This document shows, piece by piece, positions 1 through 7,808 of a stretch of 64,000 nucleotides of DNA. The stretch is from Arenibacter palladensis. GTDB lineage: Bacteria; Bacteroidota; Bacteroidia; Flavobacteriales; Flavobacteriaceae. The stretch is taken from assembly GCF_900129275.1 (NCBI RefSeq), contig NZ_FQUX01000001.1, forward strand, positions 1,054,001-1,118,000, read 5' to 3'. The notes below the pieces were generated by a model. It saw nothing but the letters and a program-made list of their open reading frames with translations, did not search any database and had not been told where the DNA came from. The position numbers and the translations under genes are program-made. The stretch's first letter is position 1, and each line of letters begins with the position of its first letter.

Positions 1-104
1 AATATTACCTTGTTGGGCAAGGAGCGAGCTATAACCTTGACCGAAGCGGTATCTTGAGCCCAGAGGCTTGAGGTTAATAAGAGTAATATAACGAGTCTTT
101 TCAC
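1..104 (-). CDS. N-terminus of an exported protein (partial, runs off the window)
   Basis: An open frame on the minus strand starts with GTG at 104-102 and runs to the left edge, giving 34 codons. An in-frame TAA lies three codons upstream, so GTG is the only sensible start. The first residues are Lys-Arg followed by a run of Leu/Ile and the cleavage-like end SSLWAQ, a typical signal peptide; the mature part begins DTASVKVIARSLPNK. It starts only 31 nt after the stop of the 1666-aa gene, so it is probably its co-transcribed partner. Mature starts of this kind occur in flavobacterial fibronectin-III-like surface proteins, but too little is visible to assign a family. Confidence 0.6.
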   Translation of the reverse strand, partial: MKRLVILLLLTSSLWAQDTASVKVIARSLPNKVI

Positions 105-135
105 TGTATATTAGTTTTTTTCAATGAGTGGTGAG

Positions 136-3100
136 CTAGTCGTTCACATATTTTATTTCATATCCTTTTTGATAAATATCACCTGGTGTTCTGTAAATCA
201 GCTGTGCCTTAAAACTACCTAGGGGCAAGGGAGGAAAGGGACTTTCAATTAAATATTTGTACCTTTCATACTGAGAAATATTGCCATCACTTCCATAATA
301 TCTATTTAGGATTTTATCTCTTAAATAGACCATGTCCACTTTATATTGATACGGTAAATTATATACATAGGGAATCCTGTTTTTCACCCATGATGAATTA
401 GGGTTGTTCTCCAGATTAGCCAAATATTCATTGCCTATATAAAATGAACGGACAGGGGGTAATCCTAGTAGAGCTTCGTCCCGATTCACACTAATGTCAC
501 CATCAAGGGGGTAATTTTCATAAATAAGTGGGTATATTTTCTTTTTATAATAGGAATCGTCCAATATTGCTTGGGGGTATACCAAGGGTTTGGAATTGGT
601 ATATTTTCCTCCCAAGACTTCTAATTTTTCCAAATATTCATAGTCGGCTACCTTAACGGATAAGGAATGAACATCTGCAAAGATGTAGTTGGTAAGGTTA
701 TTGGTAACCGTTAATTCCTTCACTTTGTCCTTAAAGCTAGGATGCTTGCTAGTTTTGAAGCCATAATCCAAAATGGATTTGGGTGCTCCGTTGGAAATGG
801 TAATATTGGCAGCTTTTTTGTTGGAAACTACGGCACTACCGGAGATGTTTCTCGTATCCTGGTTTCCAGTGAAAGGGTCAAACCAATTTGTATCCCCGCT
901 TTCTTGATCGGCAAGGGTTTCTGTGTTTTCTACAATTATTTCGGTCTTAATATCCGACCCTGGAGGGAAAGCCAGTAAATTTAATTTGTAACTGGAATTT
1001 AGGGACATGCCTTCTGGCACTTCATAAAATACAGTGGCTTTTGATCTGTCGTAAGTCAAATTTGTTCGGGTACCTAGATTACTAGTCGAAGAAACAAACT
1101 CTGCCCTTGTTTCAAATCCGCTGTCGAAGAGATAATTCTGGGGAGTTTTCATTTTAACATATCCCTTGCTATATTCTTCCGGATAAAAACTTTGTTGTTC
1201 AATGACGGGATACATATAGGCTATATTTTCCAATGGAATATAGTCCGGGGCGCGATCTGTTTTAAAAGTGATTTCTTTTTTTTCTATTACTAGTTTGCCA
1301 TTTTCAACCATTGTTTGATAAGTGCCCCCAATTTTCTCATCAAAGCTAACTTCGACCACCACCTTGACTTCCTTTTCTGAGGGCAGGGTTTCATTTGGTT
1401 TAAAAGTAACTGCATCATTTGTATCGTTCCATTCCAACTCTCCTTTCAATTGTTCCCCTTCGGAAGTGACGGTAAAATTTTTCAATTGTAATTTGAAAGT
1501 ACGGACCCCATCATCCAACTCAACTTTAAAATCTGAATTGGCGGCATAATTGAAAACGGCTTGAGGGGCGGTAAAAACCGAAATATCGTCACTATTATCC
1601 TTGGGTGACACATCCGATATCATGGGAACACCAACTGCATTATTAATATTTTCCAACTCACATTCCTCACCAACTTCAACTTTTAATCGCATTCGACCTG
1701 AAACGAGTCCCCCTAAAATTTTGTAATACATACCTACATAGCCTTGAAAATAAGCCGGATTTGGGAATTGACCCCGTAACATTGCGGCAACACCTGCCTC
1801 AGCAATAGGGAATTTACCTTTAATAAAGGCTAGGTCTACCTTCACTCCAAATTCTCCATATAGATAGGCATAAACTTGCCCCATAGAGTACCAGCCATTA
1901 TTGCCTATGGGACCATGACGCCCAACACATTTTGCATTTGGATAGTAAGCGTGCATCACGTCAAAGCCTGCTCCCAGCTCTACAAAGGCGTAGAAAATTA
2001 AATAATCAAAATTATAGCCATATCCAAAATTTAGTCCAAAGGCAAAACCTTTGCCCGATTGTAGCTGGTTTTCTTGACGGTTGCTGTTGAGCATATCATC
2101 CCCTAAAATTTTAACGACCATGGGGTGGGGATCCAATTGAGAAGGCAGTTGTGTGCCGGTCATAAAATAGCCCCCTATCCGAAGTTGTACTCCTACCTGA
2201 AACAAAAGTTCTATTCTCTTTTGGGGCGTACCAATATAAATATACCAATCCTCGGGACCCGTATGCATTTTGGCATAACCTGCAAGGTTGTTTACCCCTC
2301 CGCCCTTAACGCCCTCCAAATCCAGATATAGTTCAAACTCTCCATCAAAGGTCTGGTTTACAAAGTCCTTTTCTATACCCACATAAACCCCGACTTTTCC
2401 TGAAGCGGCAACATCGTGGACGGGAATCGATTCTTTGGCAAGTCCCATAAAGTTGCCATATTTAGACAATTGATCTGCGATTTCTTTATTTTCCTCTACA
2501 AAATTGTTTACCTTTTCAAAGGTTTTGTTTAAGGCACCAAAATCTGAGCTGTCAAGGCCGCCACTGGTCTTGTCTCCCATAAAGGCACCTTCTCCAGTAA
2601 AGCCTATTCTATTTAATCCACCGTGACTGTTGAATGCCATATCCAAATAAGCCTTTCCACTAAATGTATCCGAATTTTGAGTGCTTATATCCACTCCGGC
2701 ACGGACGCTTAAACCATAATCCAAATTGGGACGGTAAACCGCAGAGGAGGGCGAAAAACCATCCTCATTACCTCGAATCTTTTTCATACGATAGGATATA
2801 CCTCCTACCATAGAATTTATCATAAATTTTGTACTACTTTTTTCGTCGTTTTTGGCCCAAACATCTACGTTCCAATATCTAAAATCTTTCACGCCAAAAA
2901 TGGCTTTACCTTCGACTTTTAAGTTGACACTTTTGATGGTTGCCGTAACATTACCTCGAAATCCATCACCATACCAACTATGGTCTTCCATTATTTCCAA
3001 GGCACCTTTTAAGGTAATTCCGCTTTTTTCATAATCAATATCAATTCCATTGACCTTAACCCTTTCAAATTGCCATTTCTGTATTTTAGCACCGTCTTCT

Positions 3101-5136
3101 AATTTTCCCATTACCTGCATACTAGTAGTGGCATGGGATCCTTCACCGTCCAAATTTATTTTTAGGTCGAAAGAAAGTCCAACTTGATTGCTGGGTGTAA
3201 CCAATTCCAACTTTTCCACGGAAGCCGGGAAATTCATCAGCTTCATTTCACCCTCAAATCCAAAGCTTTTGGCACTGATGGGTTTTTTGCCCGGTTCTGT
3301 TTCCAACTTTAATCCCTCGAAAACAATACCTGGAAAATTAAATCCTTTACCACTATTTGTGGCCATTTCTTCGGAGGGCGACTCCTCTCCTTCTTTCTGG
3401 CCAATTTTGCCAACTATGGACAGTTGTCCAGAGAGATTGGCAGAAGGATATACATTGCCGTCTGTTATATCTATGGCGACACTGGAATTTTTCTCCAATT
3501 GCATTTCACCTAGAAAAACGGGAGTTTTGTAATGGCTGTTCAGCCCAACTGCCAGACCGTAGCCGTCTTGTTGTATATAACCCGTATAGTCCATGGGTTT
3601 CTCAAAAATAGGCACGGCAATATCTCCCGCTATGGATCCGCCGGTCAGGGAATTTCTCGAGAGAGAAAGACTCACATCGGCAATAGTAAAGGCCCATTTA
3701 CCAGCAGAACCTTCCCCAGTTTTCAAAACATTTTCGGCAAAAAAGGAACCAGATACGCCTTGGCTATCCAGAATCAGATTCTCTGCCCCAAATTCTACCC
3801 TTTTGGTGGATGTTTTGGTATTTTCAATTCCCTTGGGTAACATAATACTTAGTTCTTTGGCATAGAACCCGCGCCAAAGGTTTCGTTCCCCATGTACCAA
3901 CACCTCGTTGTAATCTTTTGGGAACTTTATTCCTGTCGCGTTGCGACTGTCGCTTAAGTCCAATACCACCTGTTTAATATTGAACCCCCAACCTTTTAAT
4001 CCCCTAACTTCAAATTGGGGAAGTGACACATCTACCAATAGGTCGTTCCACCCATTGGCTTTAACGCTAAAGGATGCGCCTACATAGCACTTGTTGTTTA
4101 CAACATCAGAATCCTTAAGGTATTTATTGTCCGTGCTCTCACCACATACATAATTTCCGCCACTGGTAATGGGAAGAAGAATGTTTCTGGAAATCCGTAG
4201 GTCGGCTTCCAAACCAATGGACTTTAACCCGGCACAGTCGAACTCCACGAACGATTGATCCCCAAAGGCACCATTTTTTAAGTCTACACCACCTTTGAGA
4301 GTAAGCAACCAGTTGTCCCCATTCATGGGGATAGCCTGATCTCCTAACAAGACCAATTTCATATCTCCCAAAAGCGCACCATCATGGGAAAGTTTTATGC
4401 CTTCGCCGCCAAAATAGATTTCTCTACTAGGTTCCCCATTGGGTCCTTTAACGGGAATGATCATTTTTGCCCAGGCCTTGAATTCTGCATATTGTGGGGT
4501 AAATTTTACTTGGGTAATGGCCAGTTCTACACGGTTACCGGAGGTCGAGTCTTTTTTGCTTAGTCCCACTGGGAGCTCCAATAATTCCTTGCCCGTAATA
4601 ATATCGACAAAATTGCCCAATTCCTTAACCGCTTCGAAAGCCCTTATGGCCTGGACCACAAGGGTGTCCGCTTTGGGATTTCTGGAAAAATTAGTGGAAA
4701 TATATTCATGCGTAAACTCAGGTTTAAGGTTGGTAAAAGAAACATTGAAATTTTCTTTTTGTGCCAGTTTTTGGTCAAGAGAGGGGAAGGAACGGAAGGT
4801 TTTTTCTTCTTCTGTATTTGCTATTGAGTTATTGTGCCTTCGGCTACGCTCTGGCACCGTTGGTATAGGGAAACCAGATCTTATACCAGCATTACCCATT
4901 CTTACCATGGCCATCTGCTGTAATTGGGCCAAATGTTCTTTGGTGACTTCTAGGGTTATGGTGGTGTCGCTCGCTTTTTTGTTTAGCGAGTCTTTTGAGC
5001 TAACAAACACCTCAATATTTGAGCTACCCAGATTTTCAAAAGAAGCTATAGCCGGACTTGCCCATGATGCTGTAACAAGTTCAGCACTAAGGGCACACCA
5101 GAGTAATGGGATGATATGTAGGTAGTTTTTATTCAT
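136..5136 (-). CDS. Very large exported beta-rich protein, unknown function
   Basis: A 1666-aa protein with a hydrophobic N-terminus (about residues 6-30) suited to Sec export. Most of the chain is beta-strand-like with many 'GxxxL' and 'GGxxL' turns. Residues about 950-1150 are rich in Gly, Tyr and Phe. Residues about 1175-1290 begin SPKDNSDD and look like an SbsA-type Ig domain. I see no type IX C-terminal sorting domain and no catalytic motif. It follows a two-TM membrane protein (27 nt upstream) and precedes another exported protein, so it is likely a cell-surface part of the toxin locus. Its N-terminus resembles that of the scar ORF at 6378-6599 (shared pattern II-x-x-x-WC-x-L), which suggests an older duplication. 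A palindrome-like repeat lies inside the coding region at 4834-4857. Confidence 0.75.
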   Translation of the reverse strand: MNKNYLHIIPLLWCALSAELVTASWASPAIASFENLGSSNIEVFVSSKDSLNKKASDTTITLEVTKEHLAQLQQMAMVRMGNAGIRSGFPIPTVPERSRRHNNSIANTEEEKTFRSFPSLDQKLAQKENFNVSFTNLKPEFTHEYISTNFSRNPKADTLVVQAIRAFEAVKELGNFVDIITGKELLELPVGLSKKDSTSGNRVELAITQVKFTPQYAEFKAWAKMIIPVKGPNGEPSREIYFGGEGIKLSHDGALLGDMKLVLLGDQAIPMNGDNWLLTLKGGVDLKNGAFGDQSFVEFDCAGLKSIGLEADLRISRNILLPITSGGNYVCGESTDNKYLKDSDVVNNKCYVGASFSVKANGWNDLLVDVSLPQFEVRGLKGWGFNIKQVVLDLSDSRNATGIKFPKDYNEVLVHGERNLWRGFYAKELSIMLPKGIENTKTSTKRVEFGAENLILDSQGVSGSFFAENVLKTGEGSAGKWAFTIADVSLSLSRNSLTGGSIAGDIAVPIFEKPMDYTGYIQQDGYGLAVGLNSHYKTPVFLGEMQLEKNSSVAIDITDGNVYPSANLSGQLSIVGKIGQKEGEESPSEEMATNSGKGFNFPGIVFEGLKLETEPGKKPISAKSFGFEGEMKLMNFPASVEKLELVTPSNQVGLSFDLKINLDGEGSHATTSMQVMGKLEDGAKIQKWQFERVKVNGIDIDYEKSGITLKGALEIMEDHSWYGDGFRGNVTATIKSVNLKVEGKAIFGVKDFRYWNVDVWAKNDEKSSTKFMINSMVGGISYRMKKIRGNEDGFSPSSAVYRPNLDYGLSVRAGVDISTQNSDTFSGKAYLDMAFNSHGGLNRIGFTGEGAFMGDKTSGGLDSSDFGALNKTFEKVNNFVEENKEIADQLSKYGNFMGLAKESIPVHDVAASGKVGVYVGIEKDFVNQTFDGEFELYLDLEGVKGGGVNNLAGYAKMHTGPEDWYIYIGTPQKRIELLFQVGVQLRIGGYFMTGTQLPSQLDPHPMVVKILGDDMLNSNRQENQLQSGKGFAFGLNFGYGYNFDYLIFYAFVELGAGFDVMHAYYPNAKCVGRHGPIGNNGWYSMGQVYAYLYGEFGVKVDLAFIKGKFPIAEAGVAAMLRGQFPNPAYFQGYVGMYYKILGGLVSGRMRLKVEVGEECELENINNAVGVPMISDVSPKDNSDDISVFTAPQAVFNYAANSDFKVELDDGVRTFKLQLKNFTVTSEGEQLKGELEWNDTNDAVTFKPNETLPSEKEVKVVVEVSFDEKIGGTYQTMVENGKLVIEKKEITFKTDRAPDYIPLENIAYMYPVIEQQSFYPEEYSKGYVKMKTPQNYLFDSGFETRAEFVSSTSNLGTRTNLTYDRSKATVFYEVPEGMSLNSSYKLNLLAFPPGSDIKTEIIVENTETLADQESGDTNWFDPFTGNQDTRNISGSAVVSNKKAANITISNGAPKSILDYGFKTSKHPSFKDKVKELTVTNNLTNYIFADVHSLSVKVADYEYLEKLEVLGGKYTNSKPLVYPQAILDDSYYKKKIYPLIYENYPLDGDISVNRDEALLGLPPVRSFYIGNEYLANLENNPNSSWVKNRIPYVYNLPYQYKVDMVYLRDKILNRYYGSDGNISQYERYKYLIESPFPPLPLGSFKAQLIYRTPGDIYQKGYEIKYVND
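4834..4857. repeat. Short GC-rich inverted repeat inside the 1666-aa gene
   Basis: GTGCC at 4834-4838 pairs with GGCAC at 4853-4857 around the GC-rich loop ttcggctacgctct. It is read in frame as part of a Pro-Glu-Arg-Ser-Arg-Arg stretch just after the signal region. It is of the same general kind as the GC-rich repeats at 6420, 7321 and 16209, although it does not share their core. Confidence 0.4.
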
Positions 5137-5162
5137 ACTACTGGGTTATGATTTGTTTTTGT

Positions 5163-5885
5163 CTACTTATTACTTTTCGTTAATCTTTTAGTCAATTCCT
5201 TAATCCCTTCAGCCCAAGAAGGAACGTAATAATCATTGCCTTTTCTTTGATGATTAAAAAACTGGATAACTCTGTTTATCGTTATTAATAAAAGGGCAAA
5301 ACCTGATATTATGGTTATAAAATATGCGGCTATCTTACCGAAAAGATACCTGAAACTACTATCGACACTATATATATGAATGTCGTTGATAGAGACAAAA
5401 TTGCTCCTATTATCAAAATCCCCTACTTTGTCCAGAACCAATTTCACGTTCATGCCCCTAAGTTTCTCGGCAGATAGCTTTTTGGGCAATTGGACCTTAT
5501 AATCTTTTGTGCTGTCCAAAAGGCCTCTTGTATTTAAAATGTTTAAGAACCTTTTCCATTTTTCTGAAGGGTCTTGTGCATCATAGGCCAAATGGAGCTT
5601 CAATGTATCTAAAAGCATATCTACTTCAATATATTTAGGTTTTCTGTCAGTCGTATCATAGGCAATCTTTAATGGAAGAGAGTCATACGCTTTGTTCCCC
5701 ATCACAAAACTTTTTACTTCATGTTCTTTTCTAATTTTAAGTTCAAGGGATGATACCTGGTTAAAATCATAGGCAATGCCCACATCGTCCATTTTTCTGA
5801 TGAAATCAGGTCCAAATTTGAACGTAAATACCGTTGCAATTACAATATATATAATGGTCAATATTATGAATCTTGATTCCCTCAT
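5163..5885 (-). CDS. Two-TM membrane protein with a large extracytoplasmic domain, unknown function
   Basis: A 240-aa protein with an N-terminal membrane segment (about residues 7-25), about 155 extracytoplasmic residues, a second membrane segment (about 187-207) and a short basic cytoplasmic tail ending in a helix (EGIKELTKRLTK). The 220-aa protein at 6596-7258 has the same layout and a similar tail (KLEGFKYVLRGFK), so they are probably diverged paralogues. It lies 27 nt upstream of the 1666-aa gene and likely shares its transcript. No enzymatic motif is visible. It could be a membrane-anchored immunity protein or an envelope accessory factor; the sequence does not decide. Confidence 0.65.
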   Translation of the reverse strand: MRESRFIILTIIYIVIATVFTFKFGPDFIRKMDDVGIAYDFNQVSSLELKIRKEHEVKSFVMGNKAYDSLPLKIAYDTTDRKPKYIEVDMLLDTLKLHLAYDAQDPSEKWKRFLNILNTRGLLDSTKDYKVQLPKKLSAEKLRGMNVKLVLDKVGDFDNRSNFVSINDIHIYSVDSSFRYLFGKIAAYFITIISGFALLLITINRVIQFFNHQRKGNDYYVPSWAEGIKELTKRLTKSNK

Positions 5886-5895
5886 TTTTCGATAC

Positions 5896-6336
5896 TTACA
5901 AAAACTTGCCCTCTTTTTTAATATATTTTATTTTATCGACCTTGAACGGAAAACGGGCTAAAGGTGTCCTTTCTTCCCAGATTTCTTCGAGTTCATCTTC
6001 TTGTACTACGATACTCGCATCATCTTTTCGTTATGGAAACCCAAAATAATCATAAGCGGGAAAATCGAGATTGTTCAATTTCAATCGCACGTTATGTTCA
6101 TCTTTTAAAGCCTTGTTCTGAAAAATTGTAAAAACAAAACCTTGATATTTTGCTATAGTTCTTACCACATATGCAGATCCTATTTTTTTGTTTGCATCCT
6201 TTTTATTAAATAATAATATAGGTTCGGATTCAGGAATATCATGATTGTATATCATCCATCCTTTATCAGAGGAACTAATACTATACTCCTTCCCATTAAT
6301 AACACCGTAATAACCTGATTTAAATCTAATTTTCAT
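5896..6336 (-). pseudogene. Small soluble immunity-like gene interrupted by an in-frame stop
   Basis: The frame opens at ATG 6336 with MKIRFKSGYYGVINGKEY and reads 101 codons to a TAA at 6033-6031. The same frame then stays open for 44 more codons (RKDDASIVVQEDELEEIWEE and on) to a second TAA at 5898-5896. The extension has normal composition and a plausible acidic C-terminal region, so the first stop looks like a nonsense mutation in a gene of about 146 aa rather than a natural end. There is no signal peptide, so the product would be cytosolic. Small soluble proteins with this kind of N-terminus sit beside toxin genes in many polymorphic-toxin loci, but the family is not named here. It starts directly after the stop (6339-6337) of the toxin-tail-like fragment upstream. 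A truncated 101-aa product may still be made. Confidence 0.55.
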
Positions 6337-6599
6337 TTAATTAAGCTTTACGAACCTTTTATTTACAATTCTTCCTCTTAAAATTTCGGTTCCATTATCA
6401 AATGCTTCCCATATTTCTGCCCCGCTGACGCTCGCGCCAGCGGGATGATAATTCTCATGGTTTCAGAATGACACAACCTAGCTTCGCAATTCCTACTTTG
6501 ATTGGGATCAGTACAGGTCTCAAGAGGCGAGTTGTTTAGGTCTGCCCAAAGCAGGCTGCACCAAAAAGATAGGATGATATTTATGTGGATTCTTTTCAT
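6337..6599 (-). pseudogene. Composite scar: signal-peptide fragment, repeat, then a C-terminal fragment in another frame
   Basis: From ATG 6599 a frame of 73 codons runs to 6378, starting with a signal-peptide-like stretch (IILSFWCSLLWA). Its N-terminus and underlying DNA resemble the start of the 1666-aa gene. It then passes through the GC-rich repeat at 6420-6444 and ends soon after. A different frame through the last part reads AEIWEAFDNGTEILRGR then IVNKRFVKLN and stops at 6339-6337, directly before the next ATG. That tail looks like a genuine protein C-terminus. The region is best read as the two ends of one or two former genes joined across a repeat-associated deletion. The start ATG overlaps the stop of the upstream 220-aa gene. 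Confidence 0.5.
6420..6444. repeat. REP-like GC-rich palindrome
   Basis: CCCGCTG (6421-6427) and CAGCGGG (6438-6444) form a 7-bp stem around acgctcgcgc. The core TGACGCTCGCGC-y-AGCGGG recurs at 16249-16261, about 10 kb away. In the surrounding AT-rich DNA it stands out as inserted sequence. Confidence 0.55.
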
Positions 6600-7258
6600 A
6601 TTTCCGAATCTTTATTTTCTGATTTAAAACCTCTAAGTACATATTTAAACCCTTCAAGTTTTGCAGCTATTAAATTGGTAATCTCAAGTGTTTCACCAGT
6701 TTTTTGATAATGTTCTATATGAAGTTTTACCGAACCTACAACAAGCCATATGCCAAATAAACCTATGACACTGAAAACTAAGGTTAGCAAAAAATACAAA
6801 GCCCTTTCGATTATTGATATTTTTTTGCCCTTTAAAAAAAGGTCGTTAATTTTAATTTTCTCAATACTTTTATTTTGATAGGTAACCTCTACAGTACTAT
6901 ATTTTTCAAGTTGGTCATTACTAAAAGATAGCGGAATTATTTTTCTTATGTTGTCTTCTTTTAAAACACCCAATTGAAACAGAAATACTTCTATTTTTTT
7001 ATGTTCTTGATCAGGTATATAAAAATTCTTTATATATGTCGTTGCACTATCGAACCTAACAAGCAATTTTAAATATCGTTTGTCAAACGAATTACCATTT
7101 GGTAAATAGGTAAGATTGAACTCAAGTAAGGGGTTTAATGAAACAAACACATCTTGTTTTTGAGCTTTACTATAAAATTCCGGTACAAGCATGAAAAGTA
7201 TGCCAAGCGTTACGCCTATCATAAAACCAAATGTTACTATGTAGTTTAAAGTTTTCAA
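6596..7258 (-). CDS. Two-TM membrane protein, paralogue-like partner of 5163-5885
   Basis: A 220-aa protein with a first membrane segment at about residues 8-26, an extracytoplasmic domain of about 130 residues, a second membrane segment at about 155-178 and a cytoplasmic tail of about 40 residues. Length, topology and the helical basic tail match the 240-aa protein downstream, although the central domains have diverged. Its stop overlaps the start of the scar ORF at 6599, and it begins 4 nt after the previous short ORF, so the genes are packed as one transcription unit. No known domain was recognised; an envelope-located immunity or accessory role is inference from position only. Confidence 0.6.
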   Translation of the reverse strand: MKTLNYIVTFGFMIGVTLGILFMLVPEFYSKAQKQDVFVSLNPLLEFNLTYLPNGNSFDKRYLKLLVRFDSATTYIKNFYIPDQEHKKIEVFLFQLGVLKEDNIRKIIPLSFSNDQLEKYSTVEVTYQNKSIEKIKINDLFLKGKKISIIERALYFLLTLVFSVIGLFGIWLVVGSVKLHIEHYQKTGETLEITNLIAAKLEGFKYVLRGFKSENKDSEI

Positions 7259-7262
7259 TTTT

Positions 7263-7454
7263 CTAAGAACTGTATTTTTTTAAGTTATAATTCATTTTTA
7301 CTCCTGCCCCTCTTTCTCTCGACGGCACGAGCCTGTCTTCCGCAGGCAGTAGTGAAGCCCGAGCTTGCGAGGTTTTGGTATAGGTGGCTTTTTCTCCTGA
7401 TAAAAATATTATTAGAAGTAAAAAAAATAGATAATTTAGTTGTTTTAAAAGCAT
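7263..7454 (-). pseudogene. Short signal-peptide ORF disrupted by a GC-rich repeat
   Basis: A 63-codon frame starts with a hydrophobic export-type N-terminus (LNYLFFLLLIIFLSG). It then runs through the repeat at 7321-7349, giving an Arg/Ala/Pro-rich stretch unlike the rest, and ends with KMNYNLKKYSS. The layout (export signal, GC-rich repeat, short unrelated tail) is the same as at 6337-6599. I interpret it as a deletion scar of a former exported protein gene. It lies between the immunity-like gene (its ATG at 7454 directly abuts that gene's stop at 7455) and the 220-aa membrane gene. Confidence 0.45.
7321..7349. repeat. REP-like GC-rich repeat
   Basis: The sequence gacggcacgagcctg at 7321-7335 is identical to 16209-16223. 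A small hairpin GCCTG-tcttccg-CAGGC follows. It is embedded in a short ORF and breaks its composition. Confidence 0.55.
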
Positions 7455-7808
7455 TTATTCTTGGATCAATTTTTGAACTTCTGAGACAAAAGAATAAATT
7501 TTCTCTTTTTTCTCTTTTAAATAACCATTTGCTTCAAGAAGTCTATCATCAATCGATAAAACCTCTAAGTTTACAGGCTGGAAGTTTGGTTTTTCAAATT
7601 GTTTCAAGTCATTAATTAGGGTGGAATAGATTATATCATTTAATAGAAATTTTTCTTGAATGTGTTTTATTTTTTCAGCTTTACTTTTTGAGCTAAAATT
7701 TGATGAATACTGGTCCAATTTCCATTCAGGTAAACTTTCTAACTTTTCTTTTGATTCAGTCAGTAATTCACTTAGATATTTTTCATATAACTTTTTTAAT
7801 TTGTCCAT
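7455..7808 (-). CDS. Putative cognate immunity protein of the 1873-aa toxin
   Basis: A 117-aa soluble, mostly helical, charged protein without a signal peptide or membrane segment (starts MDKLKKLYEKYLSELL). Its start at 7808 overlaps the 3' end of the 1873-aa gene by 13 nt, so the two are translationally coupled. A small cytosolic gene fused by overlap to the end of a large modular exported protein with a variable C-terminus is the standard layout of polymorphic toxin-immunity pairs. The family itself was not recognised, so the immunity role rests on context. Confidence 0.55.
   Translation of the reverse strand: MDKLKKLYEKYLSELLTESKEKLESLPEWKLDQYSSNFSSKSKAEKIKHIQEKFLLNDIIYSTLINDLKQFEKPNFQPVNLEVLSIDDRLLEANGYLKEKKEKIYSFVSEVQKLIQE

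Noticed and set aside
4439-5125. Long open frame on the plus strand opposite the 1666-aa gene
   Set aside because: It is antisense to a protein with a credible signal peptide and domain pattern; its own translation has no domain and a biased Ser/Leu composition.
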